A stretch of 64,000 nt of DNA from Anas platyrhynchos (lineage: Eukaryota > Chordata > Aves > Anseriformes > Anatidae), in contig NC_092587.1 of assembly GCF_047663525.1 (NCBI RefSeq), positions 37,191,001-37,255,000 on the forward strand. The letters are read 5' to 3'. This document shows positions 1 to 15,465 of the stretch, piece by piece (within the stretch, counting starts at the first letter, position 1; every line of letters begins with the position of its first letter). A program made the translations under genes and the position numbers. Below the pieces are notes generated by a model. It made no database searches and had not been told where the DNA came from. It saw only the letters and a program-made list of their open reading frames with translations.

Positions 1-3000
1 AAAGAGCCTACCCATAACATGAGACAAGTGATGGAGGAAAGAAAGGGGTCAGGAAAGGGTTAGGTAGAAGAGGGAGAAATGATCAGGCAGTAGGAGGTGG
101 ACAGAGGTCACGAAGCAAGTACAGACCAGCCTATAATAAAACATTTATTTTACCACGTAGGCTGGGAACAGTGTGTATCTGGATAGAGGCCAATGATGAA
201 AAACTAAAGAATTTGAGGAGCATATGGGAGGATACTGATCACCTTGTACATATGAAGAAAACATACATTAGGTATAGCAGATGATGTGAGAGGAAAGAGG
301 CTGCACTAAAACAAGCAGAACAGCCAAATGCAGCATAGTTAGGGCTGAAATCAGGGATCCGTGCAAGAAAAGAGTCACGATGAACTGGTAACCTTTGCTT
401 GCCACTGCCGCTCAAGGGTGAGGGGGAGAGCAGCACACTCACAGCCTGGGCAGAGCAGCGTTTTCACACCTAAGCAATGCAATATATGAACTTGAACTTC
501 AGTGACTGCCTGTGTTGCTCAAAGTTTACGCCTTTCCCAAAGACCAAGAGGAACTCTGTGCTACCTTCACACCCACATTTGGTGTCAGACCCCAAAACTG
601 CAAAATATATTGTGGTTCTGGGCCCAGCTCTGTTTGTCGTTTTCAGATGGCATGTGGGGCTCACAGGGGTGGGGGAAGAACACCTCCTCACCCTGCCAGA
701 GGGGAACGAGCTTTCCAGCTCAGCTTAATAGCATAAGGCCCACCAGACCTCAGAGAAGTATAGCATAAGGTAAAAAAACAAATGCACTGTTTTTCCCTGC
801 AGTTTATCTTTCTCTGCCTTATACCTTTTGTTTATGGGAATTTCATTAGAATGTATGGCATTCTTTTGAGATATAGCATTCATTTTTCTAAAAGTCACAG
901 GCTTAAAAAACTGTGGTATCATCAAGCAGGTTTGTTTCCTGTCATTTATTGCCCTGCTAGTACAAACGCTTATTTTTTCTAAAACACATATCTTGTGGTC
1001 AGCTGCATCTGGTGCTAATACACAATTACGGTAAATTTACATTTTACCAGCTGAAATTTCCTGTAAACCTTCTGTGGGCTAGCAATACAAAATGAAACTA
1101 AGCAAGCCTTTTCTAACAGATGAGAAATATTATTCGATTTGACTATTTTTTTTAATTTTTATTATTATTTTATTTTAGTAACAGCAGCTGGTTTGTCTGC
1201 TGACTTACTACAGCTTACACGAAGCATGAAAAAAAGCATATGGCAAATAATCATTTTTAAGACACTTACAGACATTTTCCCCTACCACAAAAAACCTTCC
1301 TACTTTGTGGGGCATTATGGGTGGGGATGTTTAGTGATCAGTCAGCTCTGAATGAGCTTGCAAAAGACCTGTTTTGTTCTGTGTATCATTCTAAGCCACG
1401 TATACCTTCATGGTGGCTTCCTACTTGTTATCTCACAATAATATGTTCAGCCTCTAGAGGCACAGTCTCCAAAGCCAAAGGGAATTTTTCTACATGACTT
1501 AAATAGAAGTGGCTGGTGCCATTAGGTATAGATAGTATAAGGTATGAATAAGTATTAGATAATATACATGTATGTATCTCAACCTTTATTCTGTAGGGCT
1601 TCAAGTAGTCCTGGAGATTTCCTACTGTGATACATAAAATTATTAACACTGGTAATGAAAATTGCATTTTTTTTCCTTTATAAGGAAGGTGATCAGAGCT
1701 AGCAGCATCTGTATTAGTTGGTTGCTCCTATGTAAAATGCTTCCCTATGTCCCCATCTTTGCCATTCAAATGAGAGGAGGATTCAGCTTTTTCAACCCTT
1801 TCCTATCCATTGGTTGTAGAAGCCAGGAAATGTGTAATTGTTTTTTATTTTTATTTTTTTTCCTCAGCCACCTATATTTCCTCAAGCAGATCTTTCATAA
1901 TCAGGCAGATGAAGACAAGCCCTAATACTGACCTCTGCAGTTCTGGGGCTACCTGAGTACCTCTCCACCCTCAGGGCAGCATCCTAACAGCACTGCCCAG
2001 ATGCAGCTTGTTTGCCCAACGCAGCTGATGTAAAGGGATCTGAGGACCCACCACTCAACCTTGTATGGTGCTTATTGTTGTGCTTGGGCAAAGCACATGG
2101 CATGTTCTGATTTGATAACCACATGTATGGGCTTTGCCTTGATGTTGCACAGGTGGGAGAAGAAATAAATTGTGTGGCACTAGATAGCTATCTCTGCTGA
2201 GCAGTTTGCTTTTGCTCAGAGGAAATTGCTTCTACAGTGCAAAGGTACCTGGGAACACTACACATTTTCTCTAAAGGGTGGTGCTTTGTGGCCTAGGATA
2301 GCAGAAAGTCATGTGATAAAGGTGCCGATGACTTTTCAAACTGGTTGACAGAAAGCAAGGAGCAAGTAAACATTCAAAGTACATTTTTTCTTGGCTATGT
2401 TTTCTTGTGTTTTAGATATCTTTCCAACCTGACATTTCAAGAGCCGTCTGTTTACACATCCCACGCACAGCTAGCTCAGCAGCGCGAGGCAGTGAGGGAT
2501 GGGACAAGAAACGCAAGACATTTAGGTATAGCCACCTGTGCACCGCACCAACCATGCACACCCCAGTCCCAGCCTCCCCATCTGGGTGCTGGAGGCCTCC
2601 AGGGGCCTGGGAGAGGATGGGACTCCTTCACCCTCCCTGGGGCTCATGCAGAGGCCAGTTCTCCAATCTTTTCCACCTCCCAGAAGTTCTCAGCTGCTAA
2701 ATGTAACATCTTGGTGGCTGGTGGACAGTGTTAGATCTGACATCAAATGGCTCTTGGTCATCAAGGGCAGCGTATGGTGTGCAGCTGTGTGAGGATGAGG
2801 GGACTGTGGGACAGATGACAGTTCTCCTCTGCCATTTGAAGGACTCTACATGTAAGCCCTTCTGCTCCAAATGACCTTAAGTGTGTTTTTTTTCTTAGCC
2901 ATTTTTTGCATCCTGACTGTACCGGAAACCATAGGAGAAACCACACCTGCTTCACTAACTTGCTCCTTAACAAGAATTTATGGTTGTGTGTTATTATAGT

Positions 3001-4272
3001 GTGTTACCTTGTTTCTATGGAAATGATTCAAAAAAGGGTGTATCCAAAGGCATGGTGTTAATCGTTTCACCAGCACTTTTAATTTAGGCACCCAGCTCTG
3101 GCAGTGCAGCTCCCACTGCACCTGCCTTCTGCCCACATGCAGAGGATGTGGGAAAGGGGGAGAGGGGGAAAGCTAGCTGCTTGAGAACACGGGTTTCTTC
3201 ACTGCAGTGTCACAAAGATCTCATGCATCAAAGAGATTTTGCTGGCAGGAGCTTTCTACAACTTTGCTGTATAACTAAAATCCAAAGACAAAGTCATTGT
3301 ATGGATATGCATACACATATGGGCATGTACAAGTAGCCTAGACTCATCCAAGACTCTGCAAGCAGTGAGATTTTTGGATGCAATTTCCAGATTTCTGGCT
3401 GAATATTTAGTTTCAGTAACAGTAATGACTATGTACATTTAAAACTGTAACCTGACTTCAATGAGGATGGAGCTGCCTCCAACATCTACCTGTGCTACAG
3501 ACTTTTTGCTTTCCTTGTCACAGGATACAACTCAGTGAAGGCTAGTGCACACTGGTGATTTTCATTGCACTTTATTAGATCTCAGAGGAATAAATGAGTG
3601 TTTTCGTACACACCAGCTATTTCCACTAAACACAATTTGGTGTTTAGTATTAAATCATAAAGCTTACCTCCATCGTTTGGATGCAGAGCTACAATTTAAA
3701 AGAATATGATCTGAGACCTATTAGGATCCTTGTTCCAGAAGCTAACTGTGCAGTATCAGACTGGCCCTCAACTGGAATGAACAAACGTGAAATCTGATTT
3801 CACCAGTTTTGAATTTCAATGGCTTTATCCTTCCCCCTGTAGCTTTCAGTTTCACTCACCTCAGTTGATGGTTATCATTCATTCTTAGATATCTTTATTT
3901 GATATTTGTTTAGTCATATTCTTCACAGTGTTTTAAGTGGCTTAAATTTTTTACAAAATAACATCTGAAGAGATGATACAATCTATATGTAGGTTCACTG
4001 GTTTGCTTTTAAATGGTCCACCTTTTCAAACAATAGATTAATCTTCTGCTTCCTGTACTCCACTGAAGTAGCTGTATCCTGATTTTCCTGCCTTCTCTCT
4101 GACCAGATTCCTAAACTCTCTGACCTCATTCCTAAACTCTTTGGCCAGTATCCTAAATTCATCCAACAGTTAGCTGCTGCCATTTTCTAACTTGATATCT
4201 TGGCTTTTGTGATGCTCCCCTTCCCTACCTGCAATGTTATCTGTCTGTGTGAACCTGCTCCAGCTTTCTAGT

Positions 4273-4295
4273 GGGGGGGGGGGGGGGGGGGGGGG
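4273..4295 (+). repeat. Poly(G) run, 23 G
   Basis: Uninterrupted G23 on the plus strand between CTAGT and CGTG. It can form intramolecular G-quadruplexes, and its exact length is prone to sequencing error. Confidence 0.95.
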
Positions 4296-7200
4296 CGTGT
4301 TCTCAAGCTGTGCTGTGGACTCCCGTTCTTTCTCCTTTGGTAGTCTATATTCTTCACTTTTGTTTCTTAGTAATCTCATTCACGGGTAGGCATTCAATCA
4401 TTATGTCTGCTGATGACTACCCACTCCACCCCTTGAACTTGTATTTTTCTATCCAAACTAAAGTCCCTGCAGTCTCTTTGTGAATGGCCAAGACCAGTTT
4501 CAGATCAGCATGGTCAGATGGTATCAAAATTTTCTTCTTAAGTCAACCCTTTATAGATCCAGTCTAGCAACATTTTCTTAGGCCTGCAAGTCAGATCTTT
4601 CAGGTCAGCACTCTTTGGGTCCTCACATCCCTGTTGTCACCAAGTCTTACAAGTTCTACAAAGTCTACAAACACAACATCATCAAATACAACACTTTTTC
4701 CATCTACACAGGTAAAATTAACAGCTAGTTTTTTTATTCTGTCTTCATTTTCAGTCATATTCTACCCCAGCACTCTTTCCTTGGTCTTGAGTAATGTGGT
4801 TTTGCCTTGTTTATGCTGATTCAGGATGTTCCAATCTTAGTTTTCTCAGTGTGTCACATTAGCCATGTTGCCATCCCCACTATGTCCCTCAGCAGATTTC
4901 CCTTTCTCCTTTGTGTCAAACTCTACCTGTATGTATTTGCATGGCTTTATACCCTCCCTCCAATCTCCTGTGCAATGCAGACATGTCTTCTATCTGAAGA
5001 CTATTTTTCCGGTGTTTCACACATTGAACTATATCATGGTTATACATCAGTTCTAAGAAAAGATCTGGGTGGCTTTAGACCCTAGCATGTCCAGTTTCCA
5101 GCAGCATGAGAACACAGACAGTGGTTTTCTTCACTTGCCTAAATATCTGTTGACTTGGCATAAATTATCAGAGAACACTGTTTTGACCTTTGGGATTAAG
5201 TCTTATAGAAGCATGTTCCTGCTTCAAGATGGTCTTTTGAACTCAGGGCTACCGTGTTTCTGTCAAAAGCTTCTCAGACAAATGTATATATGCAAGTGCG
5301 TGAGACCTTCCTGGTTCCTACAAGACCTACCATTTTTCATCTACTTTCTTTAAAATTTTGGTAGCTGCTCCCTGGATGAAGAGTGTGCTTATTTGAAGCA
5401 GTTGTGCTCATAATATGAAGTTGGCATTGGTCTCTTGCATGTGTCTTTGACCCCACAGCTCCCTTTTTATTTTCCCCCTTTCCAAAAATGAAAACGATGA
5501 AATACTGTTACCAAGGTCTCCATCTGGGAAACTCCAATTTCGATCTTAAAGAAAGGCAAATCAGTCTTGCCAGATAAGCTCTTGGGCAAAGTTTAGGCTT
5601 TATACAACATGAACTGAAAAACCTTAAAATTCTGTAAGACTAATGAAACTTCCCATTGCAGTCAGAATCCAGTTTGTCATCTCTATAGAATCCTGTTTGC
5701 TCAACAAAGAGGTTTACTCTGGATGGTAACCACAACCCTGTGGTGATAACTGCTCAATAATATGGAAATAAGACATTTCCAGCTGAAGTCATGCATGTAA
5801 TTACTGTTTCAGCTCAACACCAAACAATCAAATCAGCCTAGAAAATACAAAATCAATTAAATTACAGGCACAAATTGCTTCATTAGTATAAGTTATTAAA
5901 CATAGGTAAATCAGTGTGAGTGGTTTCCCACTTATGGAAAAAATATTATCTTCCTTGGAAAACGGTGGCAGGAGAGGAAGGCTGGAGGAGCTGGGTGGAA
6001 ATTCTCCATGAATTCAGCCTCTCCCAAGACAGCAGGCACCGAGTGCAGGTGCTGCAATTCTCCATGCACACTTCGGCTCCATCTGCCTCTGAAGTAGTGT
6101 TGATCTGACCCTCAGCTGTGGAGCTGATGACCCAGCTGCATCAGTAAAGGCAACATGGTAAATGGCCTGGGTCAGACTACAACCCCCAGACTTCGGGCTG
6201 CCCTCCCCAGTCCCAAAGAGACAGGACCTCAGACCTGTTCCTCTGTGGGTCCCCTCACTCCAGATGTGCTCTTCCATTCACTCATGGTTGCAAAGTGAAA
6301 ATTCCCTTTGCAATTGCTTTGCACTCGAACCTCTGTGCAGTGCATCTTCTTTGCTTTCCAGTTGTTAAACACATTTATCTCCAAAAACATTTTCCTTCTT
6401 TAGCTCAGAAAGACCATTTCCATAATTTTCATTTGTCTTGCCTTTCTGCATCTGCAATACAGATGTGTCAATCAAAAATTTGGAGATGTCTGAGAAATTT
6501 GTAATTACCATAGGAGATACCTATTTCAACATTTTTTTTTAATCTGATTTATAAAGAGTATGAGCCATTAATTTTTTTCTTGTAAAGCATTTTCTCATAC
6601 AGCATTATGAATTGACAGGTAATACAACCTTCCAGTAAGTTAGAAATTAGAATTAAATAATGAAATAACCTACTGTCCCTTTGCAATAATCATCATCCTT
6701 GCCTTGACATTAGCCATTTATTTTCACAGTTGCTCTTTAATATCTTGGAAAATTAACCACAAACTGTTTTTGTTGCCCATATTCTTTAATTTCTTTATTG
6801 TCGTTTGACTTCTGTGAGTCAGCCAGATGACTGTTCAATAGCTCTATGACTAATTTAGTGCCTTTTTTCAACAAACAGATACACCAAACAGTACCTAAAT
6901 AAGATCATTTTAGTTCTCCTTTATGGTGTTGCGTCTGAACTCTTTGCTCCTTTGCTGCAAACTGTGCTCAGTGCTTAGCTTTGACCACATCTGAGTAAGA
7001 CCATGGTGGGATCCATTCCTCTTTAGAAAAGTGTGCGGACCTCAAAATTGCCACAGTTGGCTCAACCGTCTCTACTTGCAAGCGGTACAGCGGCTGCAGG
7101 TATGTAATGCTATATATTACAGAGCTGTAGGGAATCAGGGGTTCCTTTGAGCTGTACATCTCTGTGAGCCATGGTAGCAGTTACCCTCCATTTCACGAGG

Positions 7201-9452
7201 TCCATGGTTTGATTTTTTGTTGTTTCTGTTGCCTGTGCTTGCCAGAGGCAGGTGGGGTTCAGAGTTGTGCTCAGCCCAGACGTGAATTTCTGTTCATGCA
7301 GCCTAGCAATTCTTGAAATTTTGTGTCTGATAGAAAGAAAATCTGGCTTGCTTCTGGCTCTCTGAGGCAGAAGAGGCAATACAAAACCAGGCTAAATATC
7401 GGGTTGTGGTACTCTATCAGACCTCTTTGATTTTTTTTACAGACCTTTCCCTCACCAAAGCCTTCTAAAACACATGAAAGCCAGTGTTTCCTTTTCAATG
7501 ATTTTATTTAATGATTAAACTCAAGTGTGTGGTCCCAGTGATACACATAAATGAATAAACTCTGCTGCAGCAAAGGTATTTTTGAGGCAAGTTTTGTGAG
7601 TATGTGCATCTCACTATAAGATAAAATGTTGTGTGGCAGTACTTTGGAGTGCCAAAGCAGGACTACAGTAAAAAATAAATTTACCTTTTTTCTTGGGCTA
7701 ACACCAAGTCAGACATTTATAAACTCCAAGCCACCTGTCCACTCTCAGTCTTCACTGGATATGAAAAACTGTAACTGTGTTTATGCTGATATGTCAGAAT
7801 AGAAAAAGCTACTTAGATGTTGGTTTATTATACATGCCTTTGCATACTCCTGGGGGAGGGGAGGTTTTGTACAGGAGGACTCCTTTAATTCAGATAGGGA
7901 CAAACTAAGAATAACTACCAGGAAGAGAACAGTAACAGTAAAAAGCAGCAAAACCCACAGACTTTCCTATGAAGATAAAACCAATTAGCTACAGGTAAGC
8001 CATAGCCAGACAAGAAGTAAAACTCCCACGCTAAATTGTTAGACTCATTGTTTCTTAAGTGGGTGAGTAAGAATCTCTTCAATTAATGGATATGATGGAA
8101 GATGAAAGGGACAAAGCATAACAATATCAACTCCATGAAATAGTGAATAATATTTGTTAGGAGCTCACAAGGTGCTGGTCTCAACAAAAAGCTGTTATAC
8201 TAAGTTGCATAAACCCAGTATGCAAGTGAGCATGATTAAAAAAAAAAAAAAAAAAGTGAAAAATAGAGTAAAATGAGAGTGGTCGCAGTAAAGTCATATA
8301 AATATTTTTTAAAACTGCTAAAGTCCATGGCATGTGTGGACTTCTTAAGGTATGAGGGGTGAGGGTGGACAAAAGGCTGGTTGTGGTTTTTCTAAAAATA
8401 GACAAGGATGTGTTAGCGCACACATGTAAACACCCATACATTCATCTATTGATAGAGGTTTCCTGTATGCCCAACTAATATTAGCTGGGTTACATCTTGG
8501 GGAAAGCAGTCAGTCCCAAAAAGAGATGTGTAGGAAGGGGTGGGTTTGGGCCCTGTTCATCAAATCCAGAAGTTTGGGCTCTGGATAGGGCCAAGCAGGC
8601 AAAACAATCAGAGACCTTCCCTGGGAGTGGGGGAGGAAGAGGGCCAGATGATCAGAGGAAAAATGTCATGTTACAAAGATGTCACGAGTCAGCTGTGGAA
8701 ATTTGAAACAGAAACAAGGATTGGGGATGAAGGTTAAAATCAGACCAAAACCTTACTCATTTTCCTATCTGATCCACTAAGTGGATGCTCAGGTGTAACT
8801 CATTCATTCTGAATATGAGACCAGAGAAAGTTCTGGGGAGCATGGGCAGCAACAGGAGCCAAGCTGTCCATGCACAAAAGGGGCAGGGTGAATTCATTTC
8901 ATATTTCATCCCATCTGAAATCAGAAAGAGACCTTGATTCAGCTTCCTAAGATCCCTGCCACATCACTGTGCTGCACTTTCAGAAATGCCCTGCAGAGAA
9001 CTGCACACAAGCAGCTTTCCCTGGAAAGGATAGCTAACACTGACAAGTATGTCAAAAAGAAGTTGGTCCAATATTAAAGACACCTTTGTGAGAAAGCCTT
9101 TTCTGTATTGTCAGGCTTGCTCACACAATTGCTCACACAATTTCAGAAAGTTTATCAGTCACTCTGAAGCAGAAAATGGCCTAGGAAAATTGAAAATACA
9201 CGAACTGATGTAGTACATGATCTAACAAATTAAAATCTGTGTGAAGTGAGTACTGCGTGGACAACAAGAGTGCCTAGAGCTATTGAACTACTGTGGAGGG
9301 AGGACAGAGCTGCTCCTTAGCACTGAGAGCTCAGATGGACTCTGACACATTCTCCAAGATCACCTCTGGTCTGAGACAGGGCTTTCAGTAGGTGGATTCC
9401 ACAAGTAGCCAAGATGTCATTTCTGTAAAAAATGAAAATAAAATGTGCTTGG

Positions 9453-9554
9453 AGAAAATAAAATAAAATAAAATAAAATAAAATAAAATAAAATAAAATA
9501 AAATAAAATAAAATAAAATAAAATAAAATAAAATAAAATAAAATAAAATAAAAT
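9453..9554 (+). repeat. (AAAAT)n microsatellite
   Basis: About 20 perfect pentamer copies. The array lies between two copies of the 15-mer AAATAAAATGTGCTT (9436-9450 and 9546-9560). Confidence 0.95.
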
Positions 9555-11599
9555 GTGCTTATTTACAATAATTTTTAAAGCTTTTTTTTTTAATGGTATG
9601 AGAAATGATTATTTGGAAGTAGCTTTCATCACTGGAGAGAAATTATTTAGCTGATTTGACTTCTACTTCTTGTCTGAGACTTTGGTTTTCTCTGTGCAGT
9701 CTAAAGATACCTATCTTGTCCTATCTGTGTATAACTTATTATGGAAACATCAGCAAAAATGCATGAGTGTTTCTTCTCCTAGTTGTTCATCTAGCATTGG
9801 TGCAGTTGGTCTATACATAATTATAGAATTCATAAGAAAGAACACTGAAAATGAAGAGCTAGCTTAATAAGAGGACCAGTCAGAGGTTTTAAAATGAGTA
9901 ATTTTTTCCATTTATATCCATGTCATTAGCCACTTGTGAGAAATGCCATCTCAGAAGTATACCAAGGTATTTTTTTTGCAGTGTTCAAGAAGCAAATATT
10001 TTTTTTGCAAAGTCTATGTAATTAAAAAACGGTGGCTAGATAAGTGCCAAAAACCTCATCAGCTGGGTAATATGCATGGACCTTCATCATTGTTTGTTTC
10101 AGATAGGAAACCACAAAAATCTGTTAGTTCATAGATAATTTTTCATAAACATGTTCCCTGATAATCTACAAACTAAGACAACAATTACATGAATGGCATA
10201 AGGCAGATGAGAATATTTTATACATTTTCTACAAAACTCTGAAAGCTGCTGTGCACATTTTAAATTCACTGTTTTCTGGTATTTTATGTATTTTTGAGAA
10301 TGTTGTGGTCAATAAATTATGGCCCTTCCATAAGTTCATAATCATTTTATTCCAAATGTACTTCTGATAGTTTTAATGAGAGAAAGGAATTTAGCACATT
10401 TTTCTGTAATCAAAACCAGGACAACTCAGCTTTACAGAGAGTAATAAAGTCTTTCCTGCATTAGGTAAAAGGTGTTTGCTGGGTGTCTGGAGTGGCTGTA
10501 AGAGAAACTTGATTGAGGAATCAAAAGACTGCAAGGCTTGACCAACCAAATTAAGTAGAGTCCATGATACGTAGTGTTTTTCTGATTGTGGGGAGCAATC
10601 CATGTTCTTCCTACTTCTGAAGATTGCACATCAGGTGCAAAGAAAGATAACGGAAAGAAGAAAAGAGGAAACTGGAAGATGGGTAGCCATATTTCGCTAC
10701 ACTAGGACCAATTCACCCAGAAATCATATTTATCGCTGTTGCTGCTCCTTGCCTCCTTCATCAGCCTACGTACATCTTATGCATTGTAGAAGTTGCTGTT
10801 ATCTCTACTCTGTCCTACACAAAACAGCAGAGAGGTGGGAGGTTTTGCATGAGTTGCTATTTTGAGCTGAAAATCCCACACTCGTCTGCCGAGTTTGGGT
10901 TGTTTTCCACCCCTACCTCTTTTGAGGGACTTTTTGATTACTCCTGCCTCCTACCAAGAAAAACAAAACAAAACAAAAAACATGGTCACTCCTGGACTGG
11001 TGGAGGAAGGTGACAACTAGGAGAGATTTGAGCTGACAGTGTTGACCCTGCAGGGTTCAAGTGAAAGAGCTGAGCTACAACCTGTAGGTACAGGGGATAT
11101 AACCTGCTCTCAAGCATGCTTCTACACCAGGGGTGCAGTAAGTGGGCTGAGTGGCTATTGGTTTTCTGAAAGGTCTCAGGGGAATCCCAGAGATCTGCAA
11201 GCCAGTAATGGTGACATACCACGCAATACCGAGACAGAGTGGGCCCATGGATAAATGTGGTGCACAAGAGAATAGTAAATGTGACGTTTATGAAAGGAAG
11301 TCACACCTCACTGCTAAGCTAGAGTTTACTGAGGAGTCAGTGAATATACAGACAGAGCAGAACCAAAATAACATAATCTCCTCGAATCTATAGGGGAGTT
11401 ACAACTGAGTCTCACAGTGTAGCTACCAAAGAAGTTGAGTTGTTATAATAATAAGCAGTAAGAAAGTCCTCAAATAAATATGTAGCTATTTAAAGATAAG
11501 AAATAAGTGATAGGCATCAGTGTATGGGTTTTGCAATTAAGAGAGTTTAGTCATGAGAAGGCTTGCCTGAGGCATGTGATTTTAATGTAGCCATCAGAA

Positions 11600-11965
11600 A
11601 TTTTGGAAACAGGGTGAATTGTGAAATAATGAAGTTTGCTGATGTACTAAGGTATTAAGGATACCTAAGAGGAGGTCCAGCTGCAGAGAACTATTAAAAG
11701 ACTTCAAATTACTGAGTGACAAGGCAATAAAATGGCAGATAAAAATCAGTGCTGATAATTACAAAATTATGCACAAGAGAAAAGGCAATTTTCATTTTAC
11801 ATGCACAGTGACAGGCTCTAAATAAGCTGGTAATTCTAAGGAACGAGATTTCAGGATTATGGCAGCCAGCTCTGTAAAAACATCAATTTCTCTGCGTAGT
11901 GGTAAAAATGTCAAATAGAAAACTAGCGACTGTTAGAAAAGAACTGTCAGAAAACAGAAAACATC
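11600..11965 (+). mobile_element. Ancient CR1/L2-type LINE remnant
   Basis: Phrases such as AATTGTGAAATAATGAAGTT..., GTGACAAGGCAATAAAATGG and ATTATGCACAAGAGAAAAGG follow the order seen in old CR1-clade LINE 3' ORF2 DNA (end of the reverse-transcriptase gene). It is heavily decayed with no frame left. The boundaries are approximate. Confidence 0.55.
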
Positions 11966-12106
11966 ATTATGTCACAGTATGCTCGCAGCCTGGTGTGTAG
12001 CACTGGTTCCCTTTCTCAAAGGGGCCAAAAGGTGGGAGGAAAGAGGTCAGGTTGCTGAACACAGAGACTCTGCCTCTGCCTTGGGGAATATTTCTGCTGC
12101 AGACAC

Positions 12107-12565
12107 ATGGAGGTCCTGGGGCAGCATTGCTACCTACTGCCCTGTCCTTGCTCCTTATATATCACCAGCTACTGGCCATTGCTAACAGCTCTGCAGTGGA
12201 TGCTGATCTCTGACCCAGCTGCTTTAAATGCATGTCTGTGCCTCCTTGCATGTGAGCAAGAGAGTAAGAAGGAGAAGACCAATGAGCTATGCAGGAATAC
12301 AGAGCAGAAACAGAATAAATATACTGCAGAAGTGATGCATACACCACACAGACTTTCTGAGACAATGTTGTCTTTTATTACTATTATTATATATTATATA
12401 TTATATGTATTATATACACATCTGTTAACTCTCTTTCTCAGTCTGCATAGCTGGAAAAAATTTACATCGACCTTCAGTAAAAATGTTCAACACTTCTGTA
12501 GTGTTTCTCATTGGAAAGATTTAGGCCAGCCAATAAGATTCATTTCACATTTAAATTTAGCTTAG
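12107..12565 (+). other. Unrecognised 152-codon open frame
   Basis: The longest ATG-started, non-repetitive open frame outside the cytokine genes (starts MEVLGQHCYLLP). It has no Kozak support, no recognisable domain and no visible exon partner. Its 3' half runs through AT-rich simple sequence, so a chance ORF is most likely. Confidence 0.15.
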
Positions 12566-12978
12566 CTGGAAATGCTTCCCTTACTTGGATAAAGTGAGGA
12601 ATGATGCAAAGAGGAGATCCAGGACTTGTATTGGTATGAAATAAAATATGACAGGCTTTCATACTGAAAGTGATTCATCTCATTTGTATAGTACACACAA
12701 CTGAGGGGGAAAATGTGCTCTAGTGGAGTCTGATTTTTATGCTGTTCTTCTCTAACACTATTACCACATTAATGGAGCAAAATGGGGAATTATTAGTTCA
12801 GCATTTTATCTTAAGCACCCTGTGGAAGTGCATCTCATGGACAAATTGGGTAGGGAAGGCTCAGGGGAAACAACTTGTCTGAATTACTATTAGTTGTGAG
12901 CTAACTGCAGTAGCACTGGTGAACCTCTGCAATATCTGGTGTCAGGTTTATCACAAAAGCTTTAAAGATGCTTAAAAG

Positions 12979-13824
<846 letters not shown>

Positions 13825-15078
13825 CTATCGATATCTGGGTGAAAAAATATCTTTTGGCAGCTGCTACTCCATCTCCCAGTAGCTCATTGCCTCCCTCCAT
13901 CTGTACCTGTGCTTCCCAGCTCTAAGGTGAGCTGTACGTCAAACCTGGGAAATTATGTGGCTGAGCAACAATGTCCCCCTCCAAAAAACTGCTATTTTGA
14001 GCCAGGTTTAATAGGTAGCAGCAGGAATAGGTAAGATGGCACAGCACAGAGGATGACATGTTTGTGTGCATGGGCATCTGAGGTAGGATGGATGGGCAAA
14101 TGTTATTTCTGTTGGATGTATAGTAAGGGCCTTATCTGTTTTTCTGTGGACCCTATTGGCAAGGTGTGGAAGGATGCAGATGTTTCATTTTATAGTCCAA
14201 TAAAACAGGAAACTTCCCTTTGAGCTCCTGACCATTCTGGCACTAAATTCCAAAAACTGAGTATTAATTTAATCAGGAGTCTCGAGCACAACCACTGTCT
14301 CACTGTTGGTGGCCAATGAACCTTTAACTTGTCCCTTCCCTTCCCCATAGAATCTTCTATTGCTGGCTTTGGTTCCTCAGAGGACAGCTATTCCCTTTCA
14401 AGCAATAGCTCATGAAACAGCACATACAGAGGACACACTGCCTATGTTAAACACATACTCAGGCTTCTCTTGCTTAGTCCAGGATCTGGAGAAATCCTGA
14501 AGCATTGCATTTCTTGCATGTCACATGCACATACATGGCTGTGATGAGTAGAAACAAGAACAGCTGTTTCTTTCAAAGTTAGTTCAAGTCTCCAGGACTA
14601 CTGAGTCACTTTGTTATGACTATAAAATGAGGATACAAATGAAGGTGTCTTACCCCAGGGGAGACAGCTTGGCCCAAGGAAGTAGAAAAGCCTGCAACAG
14701 TTACAGCTAAGCCCACTGGGCTTACTGCACCTAAACCTTGGCCATGGCCAGGTGTTACTGATGGAATTTATGGATTCCGCTGATGTTCAGGGCAGATTGG
14801 AAGTCCCATGTCAGCAGGAATCCCAAAGAAAGTCTGTCCCATTCCCTGTCAGCCCAAGCAAGTCTACTCCCAGATTGTTTGTTTGGTAACCACCTGGGGA
14901 CCTGAAAATTTGAAAGTCCCATGAACTGCCCTTCCCAAACCCTAGCCTCTGAGACAACTCAAAGCCTAAACAGCCCTAGGCCTTCGTCTTGTACCACTTG
15001 CAAAGAGCCCAGCAGATCAGCCGACTTCCATCTAGGCTCCATATCTTTGAGTCTTTGACTTGCAGAGAAATTGAAAAG

Positions 15079-15165
15079 TGCTGTTTTTTGGTTTGCTTGT
15101 TTTGTTGTTTGTTTGTTTTGCTTGTGTTTTTTGTTGTTGTTGTTTTGTTTTGTTTTGTTTTTTTA
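15079..15165 (+). repeat. T/G-rich simple sequence (TTTG/TTG)n
   Basis: Low-complexity TTTG, TTG and TTTTG units lie just downstream of the IFNG 3' end. The sequence is nearly free of C and A. Confidence 0.85.
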
Positions 15166-15459
15166 ATCAGAGTAACAACACATTTCAAATCATCAAAGCC
15201 TTCCTCGGAAAAAAGTAATGTTTCTTCATCCAGAAGAAACAGAAGTTGAGGAACTGGAGGATTTTAGACCCCAGATAACTTCTGCCAAATTTCTTCAAAC
15301 CCATTATCCATTCCCAAATCTTGGGCAGAAAGAAGGAAATTAAATGCGTTTTCATATGTCTGTACAGGGCCATTTTTAATGGCATCAAGCAAGATTAGAA
15401 TTCTACTTTGCACAGAGATTCTGGTGAATAAATAAGCAAGCACATTTCATTAATCTATT

Positions 15460-15465
15460 TTTATT
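15460..15465 (-). terminator. IFNG: Candidate IFNG poly(A) signal
   Basis: AATAAA on the minus strand (TTTCAAATAAAAATAG). It is the first canonical hexamer after the IFNG stop codon. Cleavage would fall near 15,440. Confidence 0.55.
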
